Source of the DNA: an uncultured Oscillospiraceae bacterium
GTDB taxonomy: Bacteria; Bacillota; Clostridia; Oscillospirales; Ruminococcaceae
DNA length: 64,000 bases
Assembly: GCA_934444765.1 (NCBI GenBank)
Contig: CAKSDC010000001.1
Location: forward strand, 62,001-126,000
Reading direction: 5' to 3'
Below are positions 1 to 8,527 of this stretch, piece by piece. The translations under genes and the position numbers were made by a program. Numbering within the stretch: position 1 is the first letter of the stretch; every line of letters begins with the position of its first letter. Below the pieces are notes generated by a model. That model was not told where the DNA came from. It searched no databases and saw only the letters and a list, made by a program, of their open reading frames with translations.

Positions 1-243
1 CTCTTGCAACATTACAGTAGTAATATCAAAGTCAGCTATTACGCCATGCTTTATAGGTTTAACTGCTACTATAGAACCTGGGGTTCTGCCTATTACGTCT
101 TTAGCCTCTTGACCTACATAGCTTGCACGTTCGGTATAAGTATTCACTGCCACTACAGAAGGTTCTCTAATGATAATACCTTTATTCTTAACATAGACTA
201 AAGTGTTAGAAGTACCTAAATCTATTCCAATATCTCTATACAT
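1..243 (-). CDS. mreB: Rod-shape-determining protein MreB, N-terminal part (runs off window)
   Basis: Actin-like ATPase that forms membrane-associated filaments and directs lateral wall synthesis. Translating the minus strand from the ATG at 243 gives MYRDIGIDLGTSNTLVYVK, the actin-fold phosphate-1 motif (DLGTSNT), followed by REPSVVAV and a segment ending in GVIADFDITTVML, all typical of MreB. The first 81 codons are present and the rest lies left of position 1. A GGAG ribosome site sits about 10 nt upstream of the start. It follows the DUF4321 gene in a zapA-U32-DUF4321-mreB run, a division/shape context. The start is certain; the 3' end is not visible. Confidence 0.93.
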   Translation of the reverse strand, partial: MYRDIGIDLGTSNTLVYVKNKGIIIREPSVVAVNTYTERASYVGQEAKDVIGRTPGSIVAVKPIKHGVIADFDITTVMLQE

Positions 244-287
244 AAGTTTTAATCTCCAATCCTAAAAATAAGTATGTAAGGGGCGTA

Positions 288-548
288 TTAGTCTAAATTT
301 TTAGCTATAAATGGATATACTATAATGGCGAATATTAACATTATCACGTGTGCCAGACCGACGTTAATACTTAAACCTATAGTAAGTTTTAATACTACTA
401 AGTCTATAACTAAAGGTTCGGTGTTAGAAAGTCCTAACGATATACAAGTACCAAATATTCCATTAGGACTTGAAATGTGTACTATTAACGAACCTATAAC
501 TAATGCTGAAACTATTAGTACAGCAAATAAAAATCCTTTTTTATTCAT
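288..548 (-). CDS. Small membrane protein, DUF4321 family
   Basis: An 86-residue hydrophobic protein with an N-terminal membrane segment (about residues 5-23) and a second long hydrophobic stretch (about 48-82). The pattern LVIDLVVLKLTIGLSINV followed by a glycine/leucine-rich C-terminal helix matches my memory of the DUF4321 family, small proteins often coded beside mreB in Clostridia. No biochemical function is known for the family. The start has an AGAAAGGAT ribosome site about 9 nt upstream. It lies 44 bp upstream of mreB and 27 bp downstream of the U32 gene, so co-transcription is likely. Family assignment is moderate because it rests on pattern recall. Confidence 0.72.
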   Translation of the reverse strand: MNKKGFLFAVLIVSALVIGSLIVHISSPNGIFGTCISLGLSNTEPLVIDLVVLKLTIGLSINVGLAHVIMLIFAIIVYPFIAKNLD

Positions 549-575
549 AAATATTTTAATATCCTTTCTTTACGT

Positions 576-2621
576 TTATAGTATACCTCTAACGTATAGT
601 CCCCTAGTAGTACCCATTTTTTTGCCTAACTTAAAGGATTGTATAGTGTTAGCTACCTGTTTAGAAGTTTCGTCTAAAAATGATAGTACATAGTAGTCTA
701 CATTGTGTATGTCATTAACTCTATCTGCTATAGACATAGTTTCGGCGTTAAACACTTCACTATAACCGTTAGAACAGTATACTGGAAAACTTCTATTAGT
801 TCTATCGGAAATAGAATGTTTGCACTGTTTACAACCTACTTCGTTCTTGATAGGACAGTTTTTAGTAAGCATCAGTGGAAGTCTTCCATATGCTTCTATA
901 CCTATAGGGATAGTCTTTTTAAGGTGTTCTATTTGAGTAAGTTTTAGTTCAAAAGATACTATACAGTCGACAAGACTACATCTTTGCAGTATGCTAAGCG
1001 ACATACTATTAAGAACGTTTAAACCGAAATCGCCATGTGTAGTTAAACCCAATCGATTACCTATTACTATATATGCTACGTTGGTACACATGATATCTTT
1101 TATACCCATAATGTAAGCACAAGATATTTTTTCTATAGTATCAAGTTCATCGTCTATGTATCTTGGAGGTAGCATTATCAACTTTTTGACCCACTTAGAG
1201 GCTAACTCTTTTTGAGAGAGTATCTTTTCTAACGGTGCTATTACGTACTCTATGGAAGAGTAGTCAACGTCGTTTAACTGATTAAAGTCCTTAATGCGTA
1301 CACGTATAGTAGGACTATCGTTTTTGTCCACGGTAGGATATGGGATATCTGCACGATAGTTGTGATTTATATTATAAAAAGGTTCATTGGTGATTATGCG
1401 TTCGTCGTTTACTTGGTCGATAAGTTTTCTACGGAGTTCGTTTAATGAAGATGCTGGTAACATTAAGTTATCGTTAGAGGAAAAAGTTAAGCCTCCAAAC
1501 TGATATATAGTATTACCTAACTTAGATAGTTGCTTTTCGGCTACTTCTTTAGTAGTAGGTTTATTTATGGCTATCTGTGGAACTTCTCCATATACTGTAT
1601 AGGAAGACGTATTATCTGTAGCAGTTAGTACGGTAGTATTATCTTTTTCTAATTTTAGATTAAAGTATAACGTAGAAACTTTTCTGGTAGTACTGTACAT
1701 CTGCTTGATAGTAGGCAGTACCTTTTCCATAGATACTACGTCTTCTTTGGAACGTACTCCAAACATATCTTTTAGAGTGTTAGTATAATAACCGTCGGTG
1801 AAACCTCCACGTGAGAATATAGACTTTAACGTTTGCATATCAGGAGTACCACCATTTAGAGCAGTCTTTAAGGTAGCAGTAGCAAAAGCGGAGTATTCTG
1901 GACGTTTCATTCTGCCTTCTATCTTTAAAGAGGTTACACCCATTTCGGCTAACTCTTTAGCGTGTTCTATTAAAGACATATCTTTTAAAGATAGTGCATG
2001 ATACTCTTTATTTCCACACGCTGAAAAAGGTAGTCTACAAGGTTGACCGCATAGTCCACGGTTGGCACTACGTGAACCTATCATAGCCGATAGGTAACAC
2101 TGTCCCGACATGGACATACACAAAGCACCATGTACGAATACTTCAACGTCCAAACCTAAGCTACATATTTCCGCAATAGTTTCTTTGCTAAGTTCACGGG
2201 ATACTACTACTCTTTTAAAGCCCATGTACTTCATAAGTAATGCACCGTTGGTACTATGTACCGTCAATTGAGTGGATGCGTGCAGTTCCATGTTTGGCAC
2301 TACAGATTTAATAGTCTTTAAAGCACCTAAGTCTTGTACTATAAGAGCGTCTACTTTAGCCCTTGCCAAGAATTTAATGTATTCCACAAACTGGTCTAAC
2401 TGGCTATCGAATAGCAGAGTATTTACCGCTACATGAAGTTTAGCACCGTATAGATGACACTTTCGTGAAGCCTCTAATATTTCTTCGTTGGAAAAGTTAG
2501 TGGCATTCTGTCTTGCAGAAAAGTCTTTTCCGCCAATGTATACTTCGTCTGCTCCGCAGTCCAACACTGCTTGTAAAGTTTCAAAGCTACCAGCTGGAGC
2601 TAATATTTTAGGGATATTCAT
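576..2621 (-). CDS. Peptidase U32 family protein with C-terminal extension
   Basis: U32-family protein of about 681 residues. The N-terminus reads MNIPKILAPAGSFETLQAVL and GADEVYIGG, and near residue 160-200 it has VHGALCMSMSGQCYLS and RGLCGQPCRLPF, the conserved cysteine cluster of U32 proteins (RlhA/YrrO type, which bind an iron-sulphur cluster and hydroxylate 23S rRNA or tRNA). A further Cys-x2-Cys-like cluster (CPIKNEVGCKQC) lies near the C-terminus in a collagenase-like DUF3656-type extension. The reading frame extends to a TTG at 2639, but the ATG at 2621 has the better-spaced GGTG ribosome site and matches the usual family N-terminus. The actual reaction, protease or hydroxylase, cannot be decided from sequence. 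Confidence 0.88.
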   Translation of the reverse strand: MNIPKILAPAGSFETLQAVLDCGADEVYIGGKDFSARQNATNFSNEEILEASRKCHLYGAKLHVAVNTLLFDSQLDQFVEYIKFLARAKVDALIVQDLGALKTIKSVVPNMELHASTQLTVHSTNGALLMKYMGFKRVVVSRELSKETIAEICSLGLDVEVFVHGALCMSMSGQCYLSAMIGSRSANRGLCGQPCRLPFSACGNKEYHALSLKDMSLIEHAKELAEMGVTSLKIEGRMKRPEYSAFATATLKTALNGGTPDMQTLKSIFSRGGFTDGYYTNTLKDMFGVRSKEDVVSMEKVLPTIKQMYSTTRKVSTLYFNLKLEKDNTTVLTATDNTSSYTVYGEVPQIAINKPTTKEVAEKQLSKLGNTIYQFGGLTFSSNDNLMLPASSLNELRRKLIDQVNDERIITNEPFYNINHNYRADIPYPTVDKNDSPTIRVRIKDFNQLNDVDYSSIEYVIAPLEKILSQKELASKWVKKLIMLPPRYIDDELDTIEKISCAYIMGIKDIMCTNVAYIVIGNRLGLTTHGDFGLNVLNSMSLSILQRCSLVDCIVSFELKLTQIEHLKKTIPIGIEAYGRLPLMLTKNCPIKNEVGCKQCKHSISDRTNRSFPVYCSNGYSEVFNAETMSIADRVNDIHNVDYYVLSFLDETSKQVANTIQSFKLGKKMGTTRGLYVRGIL

Positions 2622-2674
2622 TTTATAACACCATTCCAAATAAATATTGATATACGTCTGTTACCGTACTATGT

Positions 2675-3058
2675 TTAGACATCTTCGGTAGTATTAGGCG
2701 AATAGTTTTCTAAACACATTTTACCAAGGCTTTTAAACTTTAAAGAGTTTTCAAGCTGTTCAACTTTAGAGTTAAGTCTTTTAACTTCTCTAAGAGCGTT
2801 ATCACGTTCTTGCTTTATCTTGTCCACTTCGTTCAGATAGGTTTTCATTTTAGAATATTTTTTATCTAACTGTTTAACGTCGTCTAATAGCGATAGGGCT
2901 ACCATTACCGAGGCACACTGTCCCGAAACGTTAGACTTGTTTACTGTATTTATAATGTTTTTTTCTAACGTGTTAGCAAGGTTGTATACATAGTTGGTAT
3001 CTTCTTCTGTCTGTAGAGTGTACTCTTTGCCACATATTACTACCTTAATTCTATTCAT
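2675..3058 (-). CDS. zapA: Cell division protein ZapA
   Basis: 127-residue FtsZ-ring associated protein. It begins MNRIKVVICGKEYTL, the beta-strand head of ZapA, followed by EEDTNYVYNLANTLE and then a long helical, charged coiled-coil region (about residues 70-110) that mediates dimerisation. It promotes FtsZ filament bundling at midcell. The ATG at 3058 is preceded by AAAGGATT. It is the first gene of the minus-strand run to mreB and has its own promoter (3093-3121). The length is slightly longer than the usual 85-100 residues because of the C-terminal coiled coil. Confidence 0.88.
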   Translation of the reverse strand: MNRIKVVICGKEYTLQTEEDTNYVYNLANTLEKNIINTVNKSNVSGQCASVMVALSLLDDVKQLDKKYSKMKTYLNEVDKIKQERDNALREVKRLNSKVEQLENSLKFKSLGKMCLENYSPNTTEDV

Positions 3059-3092
3059 AATACCATAATCCTTTCAATGTTTTGCACTATAT

Positions 3093-3121
3093 ATTATAGC
3101 ATTTATAACGGTTAATGTAAA
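3093..3121 (-). promoter_or_regulatory. Sigma-A promoter of the zapA-U32-DUF4321-mreB operon
   Basis: On the minus strand TTTACA (3116-3121) and TATAAT (3093-3098) are separated by exactly 17 bp. Transcription would start near 3086, about 28 nt before the zapA start codon. Confidence 0.75.
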
Positions 3122-3224
3122 GACCGCACGTTTAAAATTTAGTGTCAAAAGGTGGTCGCAATATATTTGTGCGATATTCACAATATTTGCTCTAAAAATT
3201 CGTTGAAGTTTTTATATAATTTGC

Positions 3225-3252
3225 TTGACAAATTCTTAATACGTGATATAAT
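3225..3252 (+). promoter_or_regulatory. Sigma-A promoter of the RHH-clpB pair
   Basis: Consensus TTGACA (3225-3230) and TATAAT (3247-3252) with a 16-bp spacer, about 25 bp upstream of the first gene. Just upstream, around 3143-3160, is a degenerate GTCAAA/GGTC repeat that faintly resembles a CtsR heptad pair, but it is too imperfect to call. Confidence 0.8.
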
Positions 3253-3276
3253 ATTATTAAAAGGTGGTGAGAAGTA

Positions 3277-3915
3277 TTGAAACGTAGCGTATATAGTCTT
3301 GTGTTGAGTGATGACGTGGTAGAGGCTATAGATAACTTGGCATACTCATTAGGTACAAGCCGTTCTAACTTGATAAATCAAATATTAGCCGAAAAGGTTA
3401 GATTGGTTACTCCTGAGCAACGTATGAACGATATATTCAATCAAGTGGAAAGCCAGTTAGTAGAAGAACGTTATCAAATACAGTCAAGACAGTCTAACAC
3501 CTTGCTATCTATAAAGAGTTCCATTAAGTATAAGTATCGCCCTACGGTTAGATACTCATTAGAACTTTTTAAAAATCCTAAAGAGGGCATAGGCAGACTT
3601 AAAGTCTCTTTTAGAACCCAAAATCAAATACTACTACAGTTAGTAGATAACTTTTTTAGTCTGTGGTCCAGTTTAGAAGATAAGTATATAGTGCATAATA
3701 TAGTGTACTATATAGAACCAAGCCGTTATATTAGAGTGTTTAGTACTATCTCTAAGACTACTAAAGACGTAGGCGTGGCTATTAGTAACTACATTATGAC
3801 TTTTGATGATGCTTTAAAACAATACTTTGCTAACTGTAATAACTTGAAACTGGCAAACAGTATTGTAGAAGATGCTTTTAAACAGTATCTTAATAATAAA
3901 GATATAGTAATATAG
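3277..3915 (+). CDS. Uncharacterised protein with ribbon-helix-helix-like N-terminus, upstream of clpB
   Basis: 212 residues. The first 40 (SVYSLVLSDDVVEAIDNLAY, then SLGTSRSNLINQILAEKV) have the beta strand plus two helices of CopG/Arc-type ribbon-helix-helix DNA-binding proteins. Residues 60-212 form a mixed domain that I do not recognise, with conserved-looking aromatic segments such as YRPTVRYSLELF. The start is a TTG at 3277, preceded by AAGGTGGTGAG; no ATG gives the full domain. It has a strong promoter and lies 23 bp before clpB, so it is co-transcribed with it. A local regulator of the chaperone operon is a reasonable guess, not shown. Confidence 0.7.
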   Translation: MKRSVYSLVLSDDVVEAIDNLAYSLGTSRSNLINQILAEKVRLVTPEQRMNDIFNQVESQLVEERYQIQSRQSNTLLSIKSSIKYKYRPTVRYSLELFKNPKEGIGRLKVSFRTQNQILLQLVDNFFSLWSSLEDKYIVHNIVYYIEPSRYIRVFSTISKTTKDVGVAISNYIMTFDDALKQYFANCNNLKLANSIVEDAFKQYLNNKDIVI

Positions 3916-3938
3916 TTAAAAGAAAGGGTGCAAGTTTT

Positions 3939-6572
3939 ATGAACGTACAAAAGTTTACCGAAAAATCTTTAGAGGCTGTACAGAATGCGCAATCTATAGC
4001 TTTAGAACACAATTCTATGAACATAGAACAGGAACACATTCTATTAGCTTTAACTCAACAAGAAAATGGTCTAATTCCTCAACTATTGCAACGAATGAAC
4101 GTTGACGTTAAAAGTTTTCTTGCTGAACTTAATAAAATAGTCGATGGTATGCCTGCCGTTACTGGTAGTGGCAGAGAACCTGGTAAGGTGTATATCACTC
4201 AGCAAATGGAACAGACTTTTATGGAAGCTGAAAATCAAGCTAAGTCCATGGAAGACCATTATGTGTCAGTAGAACACATCTTTTTAGCTCTACTTGAAAT
4301 GCCTAACAGTAACATTAACAGAATATTTAAAAACTATGGCATAGAAAAGATGAAGTTTTTATCCGTGCTAAAGTCTGTTAGAGGTAACGCTCAAGTAAAC
4401 AGTCAAAACCCAGAAGAAACTTACGACGTACTTAAAAAGTACGGTCAAGAGTTAGTCGAACTTGCTATGAATAACAAGTTAGACCCTGTAATCGGTAGAG
4501 ATACCGAAATTAGAAACGTTATTAGAATACTATCAAGAAAGACTAAAAATAATCCTGTATTAATAGGTGAACCTGGTGTAGGTAAGACCGCTATAGCTGA
4601 AGGTTTAGCACTTCGTATAGTTAAAGGCGACGTTCCTGCTACCCTTAAAGATAGAAAGATATTCTCGTTAGATATGGGCGCTTTAATAGCTGGTGCTAAG
4701 TATCGTGGCGAATTTGAGGAACGTTTTAAAGCCGTACTACAAGAAGTTAAAAAGTCTGAAGGTAAGATTATCCTATTTATAGACGAACTTCATACTATAG
4801 TAGGTGCAGGTAAGAGCGACGGTGCTATGGATGCTGGTAATCTATTAAAGCCTATGCTTGCAAGAGGTGAAATACACTGTATAGGTGCTACCACTTTAAA
4901 TGAATATCGTCAGTATATCGAAAAAGACGCTGCACTTGAAAGACGTTTTCAACCTGTATACGTAGCAGAACCTACCGTTGAAGATACTATATCTATACTA
5001 AGAGGTATTGAAGAACGTTATGAACTATTCCATGGCGTTCAAATTACCGATAACGCTATAATTTCCGCCGCAGTACTATCTAACAGATATATCACCGATA
5101 GATTTTTACCAGATAAGGCTATAGACCTTGTAGACGAAGCGTGTGCTATGATTAGAACCGAAATAGACTCTATGCCTACCGAAGTAGACGAAATTTCAAG
5201 AAAGATTATGCAACTTCAAATAGAAGAGACTGCTCTTAAAAAAGAAGAAGACCAGTCTTCCGCTGAACGTCTAAAAGAAGTTCAACAGAATATCGCTAAG
5301 TATCAAGAACAGTTTAACGAAATGAAGGCTAAATGGGAAAACGAAAAACACTCTATTAATAGCTTAAAGTCTTTAAAAGAAAAACGTGACGCTTTAAAGT
5401 TCGATATGGACAAGGCTCAACGTGACGGCGACTACAACAAGGCTTCCGAAATTATGTATAGTGAACTTCCTAAACTTGAAAAACAGATTAAGGATATAGA
5501 AGAAACTGTAGGTCAAAATCATAGTAACGGCTCTCTATTAAGAATGAAAGTCACCGAAGACGAAATAGCTAAGATAGTAGCTCGTTGGACTGGTATTCCT
5601 GTTACCAAACTTATGGAGGGTGAACGTGAAAAGTTACTAAACATGGAAAACATACTACACCAAAGAGTTATAGGTCAAGACGAAGCCGTTACTAAGGTTA
5701 CCGAAGCTATACTACGTTCAAGAGCAGGTATACAAAATCCTAACCAACCTATAGGTTCGTTCTTATTCTTAGGTCCTACTGGTGTAGGTAAAACAGAACT
5801 TGCAAAGGCTTTGGCACAGTGTCTATTCGACGATGAAAAGAACATAGTTAGAATAGATATGTCCGAATATATGGAAAAGTATTCCGTTAGCCGTTTAATA
5901 GGAGCGCCTCCAGGATATGTAGGCTATGAAGAAGGCGGTCAACTTACCGAGGCTGTACGTCGTAGACCATATTCAGTAGTACTATTCGACGAAGTGGAAA
6001 AGGCACATCCAGACGTATTTAATATTCTACTACAAGTATTAGACGACGGTAGAATTACAGACTCACAAGGTAGAACCGTAGACTTTAAGAATACTATAAT
6101 AATATTAACTTCTAACTTAGGTTCTAACTACATTCTTGACGGTATTCAAGACGGCGAAATTACTCCTGAAGCCCGTGCTAAGGTAGATACTCTATTAAAG
6201 CAATCCTTTAGACCTGAATTTTTAAACCGTCTTGATGAGATAGTATACTATAAACCTCTACAGAAGGCACAAGTATTAAGTATAATCAACCTAATGTTAC
6301 AAGATACTCAAAAACGTCTAAACGATAGACAACTTTCTATCGACGTTTCCGACAAGGCTAAAGAGTACATCATAGATAACGCTTTTGAGCCAAGTTTCGG
6401 TGCAAGACCTTTAAAGAGATACATTCAACGTAAAGTAGAAACCTTAATAGCTAAGGAGATTATCGCTAAGGATATCCCTCCACACAGAACTATTAAGATA
6501 GACGTAGTAGGTGACGACCTATCCATAGTAGACGTAGTACCTACTAAAGATAAGATAGACTTAGAAAAGTAA
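3939..6572 (+). CDS. clpB: ATP-dependent disaggregase ClpB
   Basis: 877 residues, the full length of ClpB. It has an N-terminal Clp repeat domain (1-145), a first AAA module with Walker A GEPGVGKTA (near 209) and Walker B IILFIDELHT, a long coiled-coil middle domain (about 410-530) that separates ClpB from ClpC/ClpA, and a second AAA module with GPTGVGKTE (near 613) and RIDMSEYMEKYSVSRLIGAPPG. It lacks the zinc finger of ClpC/E. With DnaK it resolubilises aggregates in the cytosol. A ribosome site AAAGGGTG precedes the ATG. It ends at a hairpin terminator. The start and identity are clear. Confidence 0.96.
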   Translation: MNVQKFTEKSLEAVQNAQSIALEHNSMNIEQEHILLALTQQENGLIPQLLQRMNVDVKSFLAELNKIVDGMPAVTGSGREPGKVYITQQMEQTFMEAENQAKSMEDHYVSVEHIFLALLEMPNSNINRIFKNYGIEKMKFLSVLKSVRGNAQVNSQNPEETYDVLKKYGQELVELAMNNKLDPVIGRDTEIRNVIRILSRKTKNNPVLIGEPGVGKTAIAEGLALRIVKGDVPATLKDRKIFSLDMGALIAGAKYRGEFEERFKAVLQEVKKSEGKIILFIDELHTIVGAGKSDGAMDAGNLLKPMLARGEIHCIGATTLNEYRQYIEKDAALERRFQPVYVAEPTVEDTISILRGIEERYELFHGVQITDNAIISAAVLSNRYITDRFLPDKAIDLVDEACAMIRTEIDSMPTEVDEISRKIMQLQIEETALKKEEDQSSAERLKEVQQNIAKYQEQFNEMKAKWENEKHSINSLKSLKEKRDALKFDMDKAQRDGDYNKASEIMYSELPKLEKQIKDIEETVGQNHSNGSLLRMKVTEDEIAKIVARWTGIPVTKLMEGEREKLLNMENILHQRVIGQDEAVTKVTEAILRSRAGIQNPNQPIGSFLFLGPTGVGKTELAKALAQCLFDDEKNIVRIDMSEYMEKYSVSRLIGAPPGYVGYEEGGQLTEAVRRRPYSVVLFDEVEKAHPDVFNILLQVLDDGRITDSQGRTVDFKNTIIILTSNLGSNYILDGIQDGEITPEARAKVDTLLKQSFRPEFLNRLDEIVYYKPLQKAQVLSIINLMLQDTQKRLNDRQLSIDVSDKAKEYIIDNAFEPSFGARPLKRYIQRKVETLIAKEIIAKDIPPHRTIKIDVVGDDLSIVDVVPTKDKIDLEK

Positions 6573-6599
6573 CTATTAATTAACATCGTAAAGACTAAA

Positions 6600-6640
6600 A
6601 GGAACGTCCATAGTATTTGGGCGTTCCTCCTTTTGTTTTG
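6600..6640. terminator. Bidirectional terminator between clpB and asnB
   Basis: A 10-bp stem (6600-6609 with 6619-6628, one G-T pair) is followed by CCTTTTGTTTTG on the plus strand and flanked by AAAA on the other side, giving a T-run for minus-strand transcripts. It lies between convergent clpB and asnB. Confidence 0.75.
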
Positions 6641-6643
6641 ATA

Positions 6644-8473
6644 TTAAAATTTTAACTGTACATCGTACTTTCTTAACCAGTAGTCTAATTGTAAAAAATA
6701 CGCTATAGTCTGTGGAGTGTTCATTAATTGACCGTACCACTGTACAGGTTCAGCATTAGGGGATACCAACTCTTGTAGTTTAGACTTTTTAACTATATCC
6801 AATAGTGGAGAAGTACCACTATCGATAATGTTTTGTAGTCGTTTGGCGACTTCTTTTAGATAGCTTGGATTAAAAGTCTTTGGATATGGTGACTTTTTAC
6901 GCCATAGCACACTATTTGGAAGTATTCCCTCAGAGGCTTTTCTTAACAGACCCTTTTCTCTACCTAAGTAGTCTTTATACTCCCACGGTACAGAGTACAT
7001 ATACTCTACTATTCGGTAGTCACAGAACGGAACACGAACTTCTAAACCACTATACATAGAGGCTCTGTCTTTTCTGTCCAATAGCGTTTGCATGAACCAG
7101 TCAAGGTTTAGTTTCATCATTTCACGCATACGTCTTTCTAATGGAGAGATTTCACGTTCTATCACTACACTGTTTATAGTGTTAAGATACTTGTTATATA
7201 CGTATTCAGTAGGATTTATCTTTTTAGCCACACTATCGTTAAAGAATGAATATCTAAATGCCGTGGACTGTGACCATGGAAAACCGTCTATAGCTCTAAT
7301 AGTTTCGTCCCTGTACCATGGATACCCACCGAATATTTCGTCTGCACATTCTCCCGATAGTGCTACAGAATAGTGTTGTTTAATGGCTCTACATAGCAGT
7401 AGCATAGAAGAGTCCACGTCTGCCATACCAGGGAGGTCTTTAGCTTCTACAGATAGATATAGAGCCTCTACCAGTTCAGGAGTATCTATTACTATTCGGT
7501 GGTGTTCGCTATTGAGATATTCCACCATTTGCTGAATGTATACGTCGTCACTATTCGGTTGAAACTTATTCGCTTTAAAGTACTTTTCGTTATCCTGATA
7601 GTGTACCGAAAAGGTATGCAACTTTTTCCCCTGAGCCTTTAAGTTGCTATTGGTTACCGATGATATTATACTGGAGTCTAAACCACCCGATAAGAACGTA
7701 CATATAGGTATATCCGAAACGTTCTGTTTGATAATAGCGTCAGTTACTAAGTGTTTAACTTTTAGTATAGTATCTTCTAAACTGTCAGGATGAGGTCTAT
7801 CCACTAATTGCCAGTATCTTTTTAACCTTAACCCTTCATACCGATTAAAACTTCCACAGTATGCTGGAGGGAGTTCTGCTATACCTTTAAAGATACCGTT
7901 TCCACTCTGTCGCCCTGGACCTATTAGCATAAGTTCTGATATGCCCTCTATATCCAATTCGTGTGGGATTTGTGGCACGGTTAATAGTCCTTTTAGTTCC
8001 GAAGAGAATATATATTGATTTCCTTGGTTATAGTAAAAGAATGGTTTTACGCCCATTCTGTCACGTGCGAAAAACAGCGTCTTTTGGTTAGCGTTCCATA
8101 TGGCAAATGCGAATATTCCGTTGAACTTTAGTACACAGTCTTCACCCCAACAGATGTACGACTTTAATACTACCTCAGTATCGGAGTTAGTTTTAAATGA
8201 AAATCCTTTTTGACGTAGAAGTTCTTTAACGTCTTGAGTGTTGTATAGTTCGCCGTTGTATACTATGGCATACTCTCCGCCGTATTCGGTAGATACCATA
8301 GGTTGAGTACCATTTTGAACGTCTATTACTGCTAAACGAGTATGCACTAAAGCAGTTTCGCCATTTAGATATATTCCGTCGTTGTCTGGACCACGATGTT
8401 TTAAAGCGTGTATCATACGTACTAACACTTCGTAAGGTATTCCTGAATTTACTGCACCTGCGATACCACACAT
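6644..8473 (-). CDS. asnB: Asparagine synthase, glutamine-hydrolysing (AsnB type)
   Basis: 609 residues. The N-terminal class II amidotransferase domain starts MCGIAGAVN with the nucleophile Cys2. The ATP-pyrophosphatase domain carries FLSGGLDSSIISS (near residue 265) and ALSGECADEIFGGYPWYRDE. It transfers glutamine amide to aspartate or, in the cell-wall paralogues of Clostridia and Corynebacteria, to diaminopimelate in peptidoglycan precursors. It lies at the end of an envelope operon with a D,D-carboxypeptidase and a PAP2 phosphatase, which favours the wall role, but this is inference from context. The ribosome site AGGTGAT precedes the ATG. It ends at the 6600 terminator. Confidence 0.92.
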   Translation of the reverse strand: MCGIAGAVNSGIPYEVLVRMIHALKHRGPDNDGIYLNGETALVHTRLAVIDVQNGTQPMVSTEYGGEYAIVYNGELYNTQDVKELLRQKGFSFKTNSDTEVVLKSYICWGEDCVLKFNGIFAFAIWNANQKTLFFARDRMGVKPFFYYNQGNQYIFSSELKGLLTVPQIPHELDIEGISELMLIGPGRQSGNGIFKGIAELPPAYCGSFNRYEGLRLKRYWQLVDRPHPDSLEDTILKVKHLVTDAIIKQNVSDIPICTFLSGGLDSSIISSVTNSNLKAQGKKLHTFSVHYQDNEKYFKANKFQPNSDDVYIQQMVEYLNSEHHRIVIDTPELVEALYLSVEAKDLPGMADVDSSMLLLCRAIKQHYSVALSGECADEIFGGYPWYRDETIRAIDGFPWSQSTAFRYSFFNDSVAKKINPTEYVYNKYLNTINSVVIEREISPLERRMREMMKLNLDWFMQTLLDRKDRASMYSGLEVRVPFCDYRIVEYMYSVPWEYKDYLGREKGLLRKASEGILPNSVLWRKKSPYPKTFNPSYLKEVAKRLQNIIDSGTSPLLDIVKKSKLQELVSPNAEPVQWYGQLMNTPQTIAYFLQLDYWLRKYDVQLKF

Positions 8474-8527
8474 AATAAATATATCACCTCTAATATATAG
8501 TATGTGTAAGTGTGGTATTTGATAACG

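Noticed and set aside
3141..3162. CtsR-like heptad repeat before the RHH-clpB pair
   Set aside because: Only one half resembles GTCAAA and the second half is degenerate with the wrong spacing, so it does not meet the CtsR consensus.
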